Shown here: positions 1 to 12,420 of the stretch, in pieces
Layout of the letters: the number at the start of each line of letters is the position of its first letter
Position numbering within the stretch: position 1 is the stretch's first letter
Assembly: GCF_021018805.1 (NCBI RefSeq)
Contig: NC_086283.1
Coordinates: forward strand, 11,111,162-11,175,161
Length of the DNA: 64,000 bases
Reading direction: 5' to 3'
Origin: Prinia subflava
Taxonomy: Eukaryota > Chordata > Aves > Passeriformes > Cisticolidae
Notes under the pieces: model-generated
Database searches by the model: none
What the model saw: the letters and a program-made list of their open reading frames with translations, nothing else
What the model was told of the DNA's origin: nothing
Program-made: the position numbers and the translations under genes

Positions 1-906
1 CAATCTGCTGAATTAATCTCTCTACTTTTCTCTTTTGTCCCTTTTTTCCCTCTCCTGTGAAGTATCTACAGAGGCATCTTTAATAAAGGATTTTCATTTC
101 TATTTTTTTTCTCCAAATGGGTGGCCAGCTTTATAAATCTCATCTGTGTACAAGCTAGCAAAAGCTTCATATATAGAACTGTATCCAAAATATCATGAGT
201 GATCCTTCAAAAATAATGGGTTACTTTTCAAAAATGTTAAAAATTCAATAGATCCATATTAATGTTTAATACTTTTACCTTAGAAAGATTAACATAAATG
301 TTAAAAATCAGTGATGACCAGAGGTAAAAGCTCCAATTATCTGAGAAGTTAAAGCAGAAATATAATTGAACATGAGGACTCTTATGCTTACAAGCAGCTT
401 AAAATGAAATACATCACATAGCATATTGAATCACACTCAGCTTCCAAAAGCACCAATTCAGTAAAGTTCCATAAGGAATATTTTATGTCCTTTAAAAGCA
501 CAGTGTAAATGCTTACCTCCTTTTCCAGAATGCATCCATGCCATCCACACCACTGTCACTCACCAGAGCCATTCCTAGGGCACAAACAGAAGATACCCAA
601 AACTACTGGCCTTTTTACTTGTCACGTATGTCACCAAAACTACTATCAGTAAGAAAAAAAAAAAAAGGGCTACACATTATTAGATTATTAGATGTCCTTG
701 GACGTTAACATAATCCAGTTTGGTTTTCTTCTAGTCTGGAGTAAAATAACCCTTGCTCACTAGCGGTTAAATGAGTCAAGCTTGTAGCCAGCATTGCTAC
801 TGGACCCTCCACTTTCCCCTTCAGGTGCCTTCTGCCCAATATTTGGGAGTATAAATTCTAAGATTAGTGAAATGTGGTTGCACCAATTAAAAAACCTATG
901 AGATGG
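1..906. other. No gene seen, unique AT-rich sequence
   Basis: Nothing is recognisable beyond an A-run near 653-666. No open frame of note, no repeat family and no RNA gene was recognised. Confidence 0.6.
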
Positions 907-954
907 ACCCAAGCAAGCAAAGAGAAATGAGAATAAAATGTTGCTTGCTTGGGT
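907..954. repeat. Perfect 14-bp inverted repeat (hairpin)
   Basis: The left arm ACCCAAGCAAGCAA (907-920) and the right arm TTGCTTGCTTGGGT (941-954) are exact reverse complements separated by 20 bases. Allowing G-U pairs and one mismatch, the stem continues outward to about 900/961. An RNA copy would fold into a single hairpin of about 60 nt, roughly the size of a microRNA precursor. Nothing shows that it is transcribed. It could equally be a chance palindrome or the remnant of a small inverted-repeat element. Confidence 0.75.
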
Positions 955-3502
955 TTTTCTCTTCTAGTAGTTTTCAGTGCTTACTTTCCATTTCCTCCTA
1001 CTAAATACGAGTGATGAGGAACACAGGCAGTTCCTGTGTTTAAGGCTCATTTTGCCTGAAATGGTTTGTTGCTGTTTCCTTTTACAAGAAGCTGAAGTAG
1101 TGAATACAAATGGCAGTGGTAGCTTGCCAAGTCATGGCAGGTTATTTTAAATATTGACAGCACCCAGCTTCTTGACAGGACTTGAATTTATCCCCTGCCT
1201 TTCAAAATATGTTTTTCCCTGTTTTGTGAACATTATCACACTATTCTACCTGCAGAGGAAATCTGACATTTTAATGACTATTAGTCACAAGACTAGAAAT
1301 GGGGAGGGAGGATCATCTTTCTGAAATATTTCTCTCTTTTTTTAAATGTGTGCAGAAGTACAGAGGGAGCTACCTATTTGTTTCTGATACTCGTGAAACT
1401 AAAAATGCCTGGAGATAAATAGATATTTTCTAGGTCCCTGTTATAAGTTAAGGCTTCAAAGGGCAATTGGGGTCACCTGTGATGCATGGCACATAATTAT
1501 TGTCAAACTTTACTCTAGAAGACCCCAAAGACAGACAGTCTTGGAAAGGAAAATGCAGCAAACACAGAAAAACAGACCAATGGAGGGATTTGCCAAGAGT
1601 TATGTATAAATAATTACAGACTTGATCATTCAATGTTGAACTGAAAGTTGGAATGGTTTTACTGGACTACAGGTATATCTGGAGTATTTTGCCCAGTCAC
1701 AGATTATTTGTAACCAGCAGATGTACTTTCCATAACAAAGTTAATCGAAGGTACAGATGACTTACAACCACATTTCTACATGTGACAGAAAGGAAGTACT
1801 CAGCAAAGAAAAGGCCAAATATTGGACTACATGCTTCCAACTTGTATGCGATTCCAAAGTTAATTTTAAGAATAAGCTGCTCGAAACTGTACTGGTGGTG
1901 ACTTTCCTTTCACTTTTATACCTTGAAGGACAATGACTGTTCCCAGCCTCTCCCTGTTTGAGATTGTGGAGGAATTCCTTATCAGAATGAGAATATAGAT
2001 TTTGTGATGTTGAATGCATTCTCTTAAGGCACAAAGAAGCTTATTGAAATGTTTAATAAAACATGAAACAAACTCATTTGACTTAAGAATATAAATCTTT
2101 TCTTTTTATTATGTACAGGTCACCATGTTGCTCTGAGACTGCAGTGCACAGATCACTGAAATCTGGTTTGAATTTGTGACCTGTTATTGCTCACTCCTTT
2201 TCCCCCACCTGTCTCAGAACTACAAGGAACAAAGGCCACAGTTTGGAATCAGAGCTTTCTGTTTCCTGCACACAGTTTCAGCTGCTGGCAGTGTAACCAC
2301 AATTCTCAGTCTAGCAGCCTAAGCTTAATATTCAGAGATAAATTTTACACATAAAACCCAGGAAAAGTGAAGCTTGGGAGTGAATTTCACCTTCATTCAT
2401 TAAAAAGGAGACTGGATAAAGCACAGAGGATTTATTTCCAAACACTAATTTATAATAGTATTACACTTCTGTTAAAATGAAACAAAACCCCAAACTGGTT
2501 GGATCTCCAGTGAGCACTCCAGCATCGGAGTGCATTGCATGCACACAGCAGGAGTAGTGATCCCATGGATACCACAAGCTCCATCACTGCAGAAGTACAG
2601 GAAAATTATTGGCAGTAAGATCTGGGCCACGTGGGCTAGTGGCAGTGTCTGCACACGTCATTGCTAAGCGACATGAAGTGTGCATAGACAGCTGTCTGCA
2701 GCACTGCTGTGCAAGAACAACACTTTTATAGCTCAGCTGTTTCCTCAAATACAGGAATCAGATTGAATACAGAATTTGGAAACAAGTATTTACCTTGAAA
2801 AGTAATTTTTTCTTTTCTAGCTCCCTTTTTCTTACTCTCCTCTGAGTAAAACTCCAGAGCCCAAGATGATAATTAAGTTCATCACAGTAATTGCAGTTTT
2901 GCCATTTCCCTTCTTTGCTGCTTGTATGTGGCTCTGAAGTCAAAACCTTTCATTTTGCTCTATTGTTTTTTAACTACTTCAACAAAAAGCAAATTTAAAA
3001 AATTAAAATTATATTCATTGTCCTTGGGGGAGGCTTTGATGGTCTGGACAGATAAGTCTTTTGCTCACCAGCAAGACTGGACAGCGTGCTATATCATGAG
3101 TATAAATACACTGAAGTTTGAAGGGTCTGAAATAAATTCAGTGTTCGTATTTAACTTCTGTCACTAACCAGGTTGTATTTTTGCAGCATTTTTAGCTCAT
3201 GAAAAGCTTGAAAACCAATTGACTGTCACAATAAATTGCCAATAATAGATTTTATGAGTTTCAGTTATTAGCAGTAAAGAGAAGTCCCAAATAAATGTAG
3301 TATCGTATGTGTGTTCATCAGCATTAAAGTTATAAAAAATCTTATAATTTCCAAGTCAGATGCAATTTCCTTTCAAGGTCTCTAACATAAAACCGCATTA
3401 AACAATAAAGAAGTTGATTCTGTGCAGTTACTTAAGAAGAAGCTCTGTTACATGTAAAATTGCAAAGATACACAGAAATAGGAGGACAGGTAGAAATGCA
3501 TC
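955..3502. other. No gene seen
   Basis: AT-rich unique sequence. Short open frames (up to 90 codons on the minus strand at 1762-2034) resemble no known protein. A slightly GC-richer patch at 2490-2720 is not assignable to any repeat I know. Confidence 0.55.
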
Positions 3503-3532
3503 TACCTACCCATCTATGAAGATGGATAGGTA
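3503..3532. repeat. 13-bp inverted repeat with one mismatch
   Basis: TACCTACCCATCT (3503-3515) pairs with AGATGGATAGGTA (3520-3532) across a 4-base loop. One of 13 positions is unpaired at the DNA level. It is a tight hairpin in otherwise ordinary sequence, with no flanking target duplication noticed and no known function. Confidence 0.65.
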
Positions 3533-3789
3533 AATGTACTCCCAAGTAAAATAATAGACTTTAGAACAGAACAGACAAATTCTGTGATTCCAATTGGATA
3601 CATGGTAAGGAGCAGAAAATTTTGTCTCATAATACATTAAAAAAAGCTAGAATAATTAGTGTTATGTATTTTCAAGACACAAAAGTAAATAGTGTATTTT
3701 CCAGCTTTGCTTTGTGAAAACACTGCCAGCTTAATTATTAATACGTTTTTGACAACAGGAAGATTAGAAGAACGTAAAATTACCTCTTG

Positions 3790-4170
3790 CATGTCCCTGC
3801 CAGCATGTTTAAGCCCAGTGCCTGTCCCCGTTTCCATGTCAGGTGAGGTCACTGCAGTTCAGTGTGTCAGGGAGCAGCCAGGGCAGCAGCACTCCCTGAG
3901 CAGGGGGGAGCCTGGAGCAGAGGGAATAACATGCCAGCTTCAGCCAGGGGGAATGTCCTGGGGATGGTGGCCAGGTCCAACCAGGAGTCCAGCTCATAAA
4001 GTGGTGAGGTGGGTCTGCAATCAAACAGAAATCCACCCCTCAGCATGAGCCCTGGTTCAAAGCAGCACCAGCAGAGCACAGCCCAGGACAGGGGCACCCA
4101 CCTCAGGCTGAGCTCCTAGAGCCTCCTAGGAGGTGAACGTGGGGAGGCACAGGTGTGGCTGAGGTCAACT
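3790..4170. other. GC-rich patch in AT-rich surroundings
   Basis: About 380 bases are clearly richer in G and C than both flanks, with many CAG/CTG and GGG/CCC runs. The patch includes a perfect 12-bp palindrome, CCTCCTAGGAGG, at 4122-4133. Open frames exist on both strands, but none reads like a known protein. It may be an old degraded transposable element, an unrecognised exon of a non-coding RNA, or simple compositional variation. I could not match it to CR1 or to any LTR in this window. Confidence 0.4.
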
Positions 4171-7102
4171 GAGGCTCATTAGCGCACTCGGGGTTTCACT
4201 TGGTAGAAAGTTTGTTTGCCTTTAGAGCCCTGCTTTTGCCAAAGTTCCTGTGAGACCAAGTAGGAGACAGTGTGATTTGATATGTTATTTTACTGTGCAG
4301 GAGGCCATACATAAATGACAGAATATATTCACTCCTTTTCTAAAAGGGACTTATTTTTCTGCAGAAGGGGGATGAGAAAAACTGCACAGACTTGATTTTT
4401 GTCATGGTGGCTGCAGATAACTTGTAGGTAGTGTTTTGGCAAAGGAAAACATGTTTTGTTAGAAACACAAAATATGGCACGCTATCACATCTACTCACCC
4501 AACAATGAGGGCTAGAGATGGAAAAATAGATTAACAATATTATTTCACATTTGGATATAAAATCCTGGCAATAGTAAGCTGTAAGTTACCTTGCTAATAC
4601 ATTTCATACAGATCCACAGGGTGATTTTATATACTGTTATATGATATTATTGGAGAAGCCCTAAAATTTGAATAAAAAATATCTTTTTCTTTCACCTTTA
4701 GCAATGTTAACCATTCACACTTACCCAGTTATTTTCAACTATTTTTTCAAGAAGGACCAATAAATGCCTGTGTTTCTTTAGAGAAATCTGTTGTCTAAAT
4801 GTATCTCTTAAATGCTCTCACAAATTAATACGAGATTAAACACATTAAGCCAACAAATGAAAACATTTGTGAGACACTGATCAGTAAATGTGAATAACAG
4901 TAATACTTCAAGATGATATGGTTTTATATATAATTTAATACGCATAAGATTTCTAATAAAGGTTACGAAGTTTAATCATTATAACCATGCTAGATGCTGG
5001 ATTGTACGGGCAAAGGCTGGTTTGAATGTGCGGCCATGTTAGACATACTTGCCAACATTAAACAGACTGTGACTATTATCTGTACATTTGTCTCTCTCTA
5101 GGGCATTTTTAAGATTTTTTTAATTAGCTTTTGTTTCCAAGCAGTGCTTTCACTTTTCTTGATAAAGCTTTTGTGTTTCCAGGGTTCTATTGAACTCAGA
5201 TTAGGTTCTACAGTTTCTACAGTCATTACAATAAAAATAGGAAGCTTTTAATAATATATGAAAACTAGTAATGACAAGTATTTTACTGTGCTTTCAAATC
5301 TGGTTAAGAATAAAATAGTTTAATGGTTACTTTCTTTTATTGTTTTAATTTTGGCACTATCTAGTAGAAACAGTGTTTCCCATTAGAAAATGCAAATAAT
5401 AGGAGTCTATGAAAAATTAATGAGAGGTTGAGCCACCATGACAGAAGTTGTATTCTGTAACATAGGTGCTAATCTTAGCCCAGTTACTCTTCTTTTCATG
5501 GTCGAGGAGGAAGATCCTTGTGTTCATTTAACCTTTGCTGTGTTTGTCTCTGTTTGGCAGTAAATATAAATATGCTAACTTAAGAGGAGCCATACTCCAT
5601 GTGCTAACAAGAAGACACAAATCAAGGTGTGGCCAGAATACAGTTTAGGATGATTTCTATCTTCTCTGCACCTTGAGAGCTTGTTGCGATGCTCTGAGCC
5701 TTCTGTGCAAGCTTTGACAGTCTGGACACCTTTGAGACTCAATTTGCCAGTCTGCACCTCTTTCCTTTGTTCTTTATAGTCAATTCCTCCAGCTGACTCC
5801 AAATAGGGCCACTAATTTGGTGACAAAATTTTTAACCTGTTGTTTTGTACCAGCAGTCAGGTTTAAGTCAGTGGTTACGAACCAACACGATTCACAACCA
5901 ATTAAAGTAACCAAGCAAGAGTCATTTACACTTACAGATATTAACAGAGGGTTTACCAAGCCACAATATTCACTATTATCTTATAAAAAATTATGATTTC
6001 ATCACCTCTCACAGCAGGGTTCCTCATCCTAATTTGCTATAATTATTAGGTCAGGATCATATTTTAAGAAAAATTATTATTATTCACCATAGTACAGCAA
6101 AGCTTCACTAGGAAGCAATAAGGAACAAAATATGTTATTTTTTACGTGTTCTTTATATTTCAAAGATCCTTATTTTCCCCCTAAATACTGAATTAAGTTG
6201 CAGACTGTGGTATTGTGAGAACTGAGTTATGTCCTAAAGCAATGCTTCTGAAGAAGTGCATCCTGCCTGGAAATTTGGTTCTGATTTGCCTGTGAGTTTT
6301 TTAATACAGGCTTCCGATATTCTGCAGCTGTAGCTGCTGGATTTTGCTTTCTGGCATAGGGATTCTTTCTGTTGCCAGAGAGAATGATGAATAGTTGTCT
6401 GAGTAGCTCCGAGCACATACTTATTTCCTCTTCAATAAGAACAACAGTCAATATCATTTAGGCACAGGAAAACATCATTACAACACAACAAATCCAAGGA
6501 ATGCTTTCTTTTTTACTACTGATTCTACCTACTAAATTGTAGCTTTTTCAGAACTTATTCTGTATTGTTGCTGTGCTCCACTGAACAGGTGTGGCTAGAA
6601 AAAGTATGGGCCTTCAAATACCCTGACATAATAACCTGCAACAGTTCTAAAGACATAGGATTGTTTCACTGCAATTTGAATCTAATTTTAGTGACAACAA
6701 CACAGAATTCACACCAACAGAATATGGAGCATGCAAAGAACGTTATGTGTCTGGGTTAAAAACTGTTTAAAAGATTTTTACTCTGAAAAATAGTCAATTT
6801 TTTGGAACTGAGAAGTTTTCAGATCTTTTGATAAATTTCTTTACTTTAAATTTCTTTTTGTCTGGGAGAAGAGTTGTAAACAGGTAAATCAGCCTGTTTT
6901 TACATTTTCAAGATGAAAACCTGGAAGGATAATTAATTAGACATGAACCTTCATGACAGAGACTGAAATGAGAAGGAAAAAGCTTGAGTTTAAAATTAAA
7001 TAATTTGCAGTGGCCTAAATGAGACATTTATATTTTCAGCTTACAGAAATCTGTGACACATTTAATGTTTTCTTTTGTTGATATCCCCCAGTGAGCTACA
7101 GG
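4171..7102. other. No gene seen
   Basis: Unique AT-rich sequence. The longest frames (75-76 codons, minus strand, 5575-5802 and 6227-6457) are unremarkable. Confidence 0.55.
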
Positions 7103-10100
7103 AAAAAAAAAAAAAAAACAAACCTTAATATTTCTTGAAATGTCTGTATCACTAAATGGGTATTACTTAGAAATACGTTTACAGACTTACAAAATTCACT
7201 ATATTTTTAACCACAGTACACTAAATAGAGGTTTCTTGCTAATCACTCATCCCACAGTCCGTGGTTTCTAGGAAAGATCCCATGGCTGAAGGGATTAATG
7301 AAGCCCAGAACACATTTTGGAATTTTCTGGAGGCTGAGGTTACTGTGTAGCTTTGTATAATACATTGGTAAGCATGTGTCTGCTCTTAAATTGTCTATTG
7401 TGCTAACCAAAAATTCAAAATATTGTCTCAATTATACTCAAGTAAATTTAATTCTGTGAATATAAAGCAATAATAAAGCTCAGCAACCAGCTTCAGGCTC
7501 TGTATTTTCCTGCCATTCTGTGGTGAAAGTCACTAGTCAATAGGCCAGAAGATATAAGAGTTCATGATCAGGCATATTTTTGATAAATTGTTAAGAAAAA
7601 ATACTTTTCATCACTACAACCAGCAAATTGTAGGGTATGACATGTAGTGCAATTGTTTAAGGCTGTTCAGTATCTTCTTACATGGTACGCAAACATTTCA
7701 TCGCCACTAAAGAGTGGAGATGAGAATCTATTGCTCTCATTCAGTGCAATATTTATATTTCAAAAAACAAAGAATAAGTTTAAACATGATGCTACATCCA
7801 GATTCAGGTCAGAGAATGGAATGGTGAGCAGAATGAAATCAGACACAAAACCTCCTGTGTACTGGAGCACCCCTCAGCCTTCACAAGAGTCATACCCACC
7901 CTGGTCTCTGCAATCCATGTTCCAGATAGCCTTAGATTTGGTGTTCTCTGCTTACAACCCCCCACCTAGTTTTAGAGCATGGCAGCTCTGCCAGGGCTGG
8001 GCTGTGCCTGTGTGGCACGGCAGCATCCTTTCGTGCACTCAGTAAACAGATAAACACGAGAAAATCCAAGATTTACGACGCTGGCAAAACCTGCTCTCAG
8101 GGCTCTGCCTCCTGTGCAGAACTGGGTAATAACTAGGGCCAAGTGAATAATGTATACATTTTCTGTTAATTTGAATTTTTAAATGAACCCACTCTGTCTG
8201 TTGTTGCACCTGTGCAGCTGCCACTGGAGCCAGTGCACTCTCAAACAAAGGGAAATGAAAAAAGATTAGCTCTCTCTAGACCCTCCTTTTATTCAGATGA
8301 GACAGCCTGAAAACTAAGATGTTTTTCACAGCAACACCGTGTGCCTTGTACCCTAAAACTTTCTTATATTGTTTCTGGTCACTGATACTCCATTTTCAGA
8401 TTGTTGTTACACCACTGCCATTTCCATCTGGCATTTAGCAGTTTCTAACGATATCAGACACGGAGTATCTAATTAGCAGCTAAACGTGCATTCTCACACA
8501 GATGCTTTTTAAAACAATAACAAAGGAAAAAAATAAATGGGAAAAAGGACCACATGCCTGCAATACATTTACATTTTTAAAAACTTTTATTGATAAGTTA
8601 ATTAGCATGAGCTCAAATTTGAGAGTCGGCATTCCTACAATTTGGGATCTAAGGGAAGACGGCACTCCATAGCCATAAGTCATTACAGAGCAGCTGAGAA
8701 ACAGAGCCCTTCAGCAGGGGTGCGGGAAGTGACTTCTGAGCATCTGGGAGTCTACAGGCTGCACACTGCCAAAACAACACTCCTTTGTCAGGACACATTC
8801 ATCTTCTCCTTTCCCATTCCCCCGCACAGCCAAGCAGTCTCCTGGATGCTGTACCAAGAGATGCGAGCAGCACAGTTGAAGCACTGTGTCACACATACTC
8901 CTGGTTTTCCCTCTCAGAAGGCCACCAGAGCCCTGTGGACACTTGGGAGGCTGATGAAGCCCATCCCCTGCTCTTCAGGCAACAGGCACCACTGCCACTC
9001 CCCATGCAAGCCATAGCTGGAAAGTGAGGAAGACCCCCTTTCTTCACAAGTGTGCTGCACTGCTGGCTGAAGGCCAGGCAGATCTCAGCAGGGCAGGTGT
9101 TTCTTTTTTAGGTCAAATCTTCTTAGGCTTTTTTTGTTTTCTGTTGGAAAGCTCCCCTGAATGCTTATCTAGTGCAGCATTTCAAAAGGAGTCTGTTAGA
9201 AGAAAACATGCTCTTGACATGAAGCAAATTTTACAGTACCCTTTGATATGTCAAAATATATCAGTGAATATCAACAATATTCTCCAAAACAGCATGGTTT
9301 TAATACTTGGCAGAAGTGTGCCAAAGTTGCTATGAAAAAAAAAATAAAAAAAATAAAATAATTAAAAGAAGGAGTTCTGCAGATATTTTTCCAGGTCTGT
9401 CAAGTTTTCTGGCAAATTATCTGTGTTTATGAATTGTTAGGTTACTGAAAATAAAATGTACTCAGAAAACCTAAATCAGTAACTCATATAAAATACAAAA
9501 GATTTATGCCCTTTTAGGACAGAGGGGGAAAAAAAGTCTTATTTAATTTCTTCTTCCAGTGAGACCTGGATTCATTGGGAAGATGAGTTAGTACAGAGAT
9601 GCTGAATTATCTCACCATTGAGTTCAGGCAGATTGCCATGATTTGATGAGTCTCTCTTAGAGAGCCTGTCTCTAAAAACTGATGTCATGTTATCCACTCT
9701 TCAGTGCCAGGATTTGTATTAACATTGATTTATCCTTGATGCTGTACAAAGTCCTCATAGATAGTGAGTTCCTCATGATGACTTTCCTTAGGGTTTATTA
9801 CTTGTTGCTTGGCTGGTTGCCACCAAAGGATTCCTCATTTGACAATTTTAGTTTTTTATGAAATGGTTGACAAGGCTAACAGCAGAAAAATGTCACCCTT
9901 TTAACTTCTTCCACCACAATGGTCAATATGCTGTGTCAAAAGTCAGTGGTAGAACTGACAAGTCAGTTAAACTATTTTAGAAATTTTAGACAACACCTAC
10001 TTAGTTGAAGATGAAAAAGAGTCTGTGGTCTTCAGATTTCTGATGCTTTTTCCCCCCTACTAATGAATACATTTGCACTGCAAAGATTAATGGGTTATGT

Positions 10101-11779
10101 GTTGACACATAGTAAAAAGAACTTTCATGGTACCAATCTATAGAGCTCATAAAGAAACAGTACAATTTAATTAGTACCTGAGCTGTCTAAAATGTAAAAT
10201 TTTAATTTGTATTAAAAAAAAAAAAATCCATAACTCCTCAGCACCTAACAAGCCCTTTTAAAAGTGTATATGATTTAGCTGATTTTCAGTGTAGTGAATT
10301 AGAGGGCTGTTTCAAACTCACGTGTTGAACTCGTTCCCACACAATTTCAATAAATATAGACCACCATAAGTTGGAGAAAACAACTCTGCAACAGCGTGTA
10401 TGGATAGCTGGAATGGGAAACAGCACTGTGAGGATAAACAAAGTCAAAATAGAGTGATACACTGCTACAGCTCCACTGAGAACATAAGGATTGTACTTGT
10501 TTACTCCACTTGAGAAATTGATCAACACAATATACTAACTAGGACTCTTTCAAACCTCTGTTGAAAAATTCAAGCACAACTTACTCTTTTTCTCCTGCTC
10601 TCTACATGGGAAGTCTTGCCATCCTTTTGTGAACTCAGGGTTGATGGTTTCTTTCTTATTGCTGCTTGTATTTGTTATCTTACTTTCTGATTTATTTCAT
10701 CAGGAAATGGGAATTCAAAAAGACCTCAAGATAGGCTATTGTATCAATAGTTCTGGCCTAAATAGAATTAGGAAGTGGCAGGATTTTGCCACAAACTCAA
10801 TTGCAGCTCTCTCCAGTTGCTACCTGAGTACTGGAGACTTCCCAATTTCCTTGTTTTTCTGCCTGCCACAGAGGAAAGAACAGAGGCCCAAGAGAGAATA
10901 AATTTCATAAGGGAACACAGTAAATCACATCTGCACACTATGGTGGCTTTCACCAATGGACATCCAAGATCAATGCAGAGGAATCCAAGCCTGAATCTAG
11001 CGAGCCAAAGGTTTTCTGGGCTCTCTATATGATTTGTAACTTCAGATTTTGCCTCTGTTTTGCTCCTTTCTTGACCTCTATGCCTGGCAGTTAAAAATAT
11101 CACTCCCTGTGAAATGGGTTTGGAATTATAATCTTAAAAAGGTACAATATAATAGGGGGAAAAAATGTGAGCTAGAACTAATAATAGCATTTCCACCACT
11201 GTAAGTCCTGTTACTCACCCTTACTTATGAGATATGTGTCCAAGGAAAACATTTAAATTTTAAATTTTTATCTTTAAATTTTATAATCAATGCTGAAATC
11301 ATGCATTATCCTTTCTCACAGCTTTCATGTTTTTATGCTTGGATGTTTCTAATAACTGCACTTCTACAAGTTGCTAATAATGGCACCATATCCCAATTAA
11401 CAGTCACAGAACAGTGCTTTAGAAAACAGCATACGAAATGTATTTGTGTGTCTGCTGCAGGGACTCACTTGAGCTGGAATACCTCTCTAACAGTGCCTGT
11501 TGGAAAGAACATGTTTTGAAGCCATTTCAGCAAGTGTTGTGCTAATGGTTCGACAGGTAGTTAAATTAATGCTTTTGTTCCATCTCTAGCTACATTTGTA
11601 AAATGAATGAATTACTATCAGCCTTTCTCTTCTAGGCAGCAGCACCCTTACTCACAGCTCACACACAGGACAAAAGTGAAGACTGATGCTTTCTGTTACT
11701 TTTCTGTAATTAGCTTTCTGTACTAATGGTACAGAATAAATACAACAAAGTAATTTCAGATCTTACTGATCTGAAGGAA
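7103..11779. other. No gene seen, two moderately GC-rich patches
   Basis: The stretch begins with an A-run (7103-7118). The segments 7840-8130 and 8640-9030 are richer in G and C than their flanks and carry frames of 103-132 codons (7647-8045, 8642-9016, 9024-9335, all +). None of these has a recognisable domain. They lack convincing flanking splice signals, and the 8642-9016 frame overlaps other-frame and opposite-strand frames of similar length. An A-rich tract lies at 9333-9367. Confidence 0.5.
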
Positions 11780-11806
11780 CCTGACATATCTGACTGATAT
11801 GTCAGG
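11780..11806. repeat. Perfect 11-bp inverted repeat
   Basis: CCTGACATATC (11780-11790) and GATATGTCAGG (11796-11806) are exact reverse complements around a 5-base loop. Each arm carries a TGACA/TGTCA core, the half-site type bound by MEIS/TGIF/PKNOX homeodomain proteins. That reading is an inference from the motif only. Confidence 0.7.
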
Positions 11807-12009
11807 AACACATGCAGAAGCACCGCTCTGGTGTCCTGAGACTTGTTAAACATCTGCATGGCACACAACTTCAATTAAAGAAGTACCTTGCTTAAAGCAA
11901 CACCTAAAATCTGCCTCTGAACCACTGAGCAGGCTTAGGGCTGCTTTTCATAGGAGGGTTGATTTTTTTATATATATCATGTATACACACAGGGGAGCAA
12001 CTGCTTATA

Positions 12010-12420
12010 GAAGTGTTAGCAGGGAACTACGTTGTTTGAATTGACATGCATTAATAGTTCAATTTAACTACAATAAAATACTTTGTGGTCACTATTTAAT
12101 GCATGGAAAGGTCAGAAATCCTTTCCATGTGAAACCTGTAGTAGCCTACATCATAACTCAGCAAGAAAGATCAAGGGTCTGATAAAAGCCCGAAAAGCTG
12201 TTAGCTGAGGCTTTAATACAGAGCTGCCTCCTGATCTTATTGTCCTGTAAATAGTGTTCATCACAGTGTGGCCTTTTACTTGGCAGGATAAGCAATGAGC
12301 TTCCACATTACTTGCAAGGGCTTTTTATTTATAGACATCTCTGACTATTAACATCTAAAACCATCATGCGCTTTGTCATAGTCCTCCACATAATGAGTGT
12401 ATAAAGCAAATAGGCCTCCT
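12010..12420. promoter_or_regulatory. Candidate conserved non-coding element
   Basis: This stretch is repeat-free and has no sustained open frame. It is dense in motifs typical of developmental enhancers: an octamer-like ATGCATTAAT (12047-12056), a RUNX-type TGTGGTC, and a perfect hairpin at 12102-12129. Its texture, mixed composition without simple repeats, resembles conserved non-coding elements of vertebrate gene deserts. Only cross-species alignment could show conservation, so this is an impression from one sequence. Confidence 0.2.
12102..12129. repeat. Perfect 10-bp inverted repeat
   Basis: CATGGAAAGG (12102-12111) and CCTTTCCATG (12120-12129) are exact reverse complements with an 8-base loop, inside the candidate regulatory stretch 12010-12420. 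Confidence 0.7.

Noticed and set aside
5806..5830. ATTTGGTGAC motif resembling the start of a retroviral primer-binding region
   Set aside because: No LTR signals precede it and the following bases do not match a tRNA complement.
7647..8045. 132-codon + frame in a GC-richer patch
   Set aside because: No recognisable protein features and no splice-site support.
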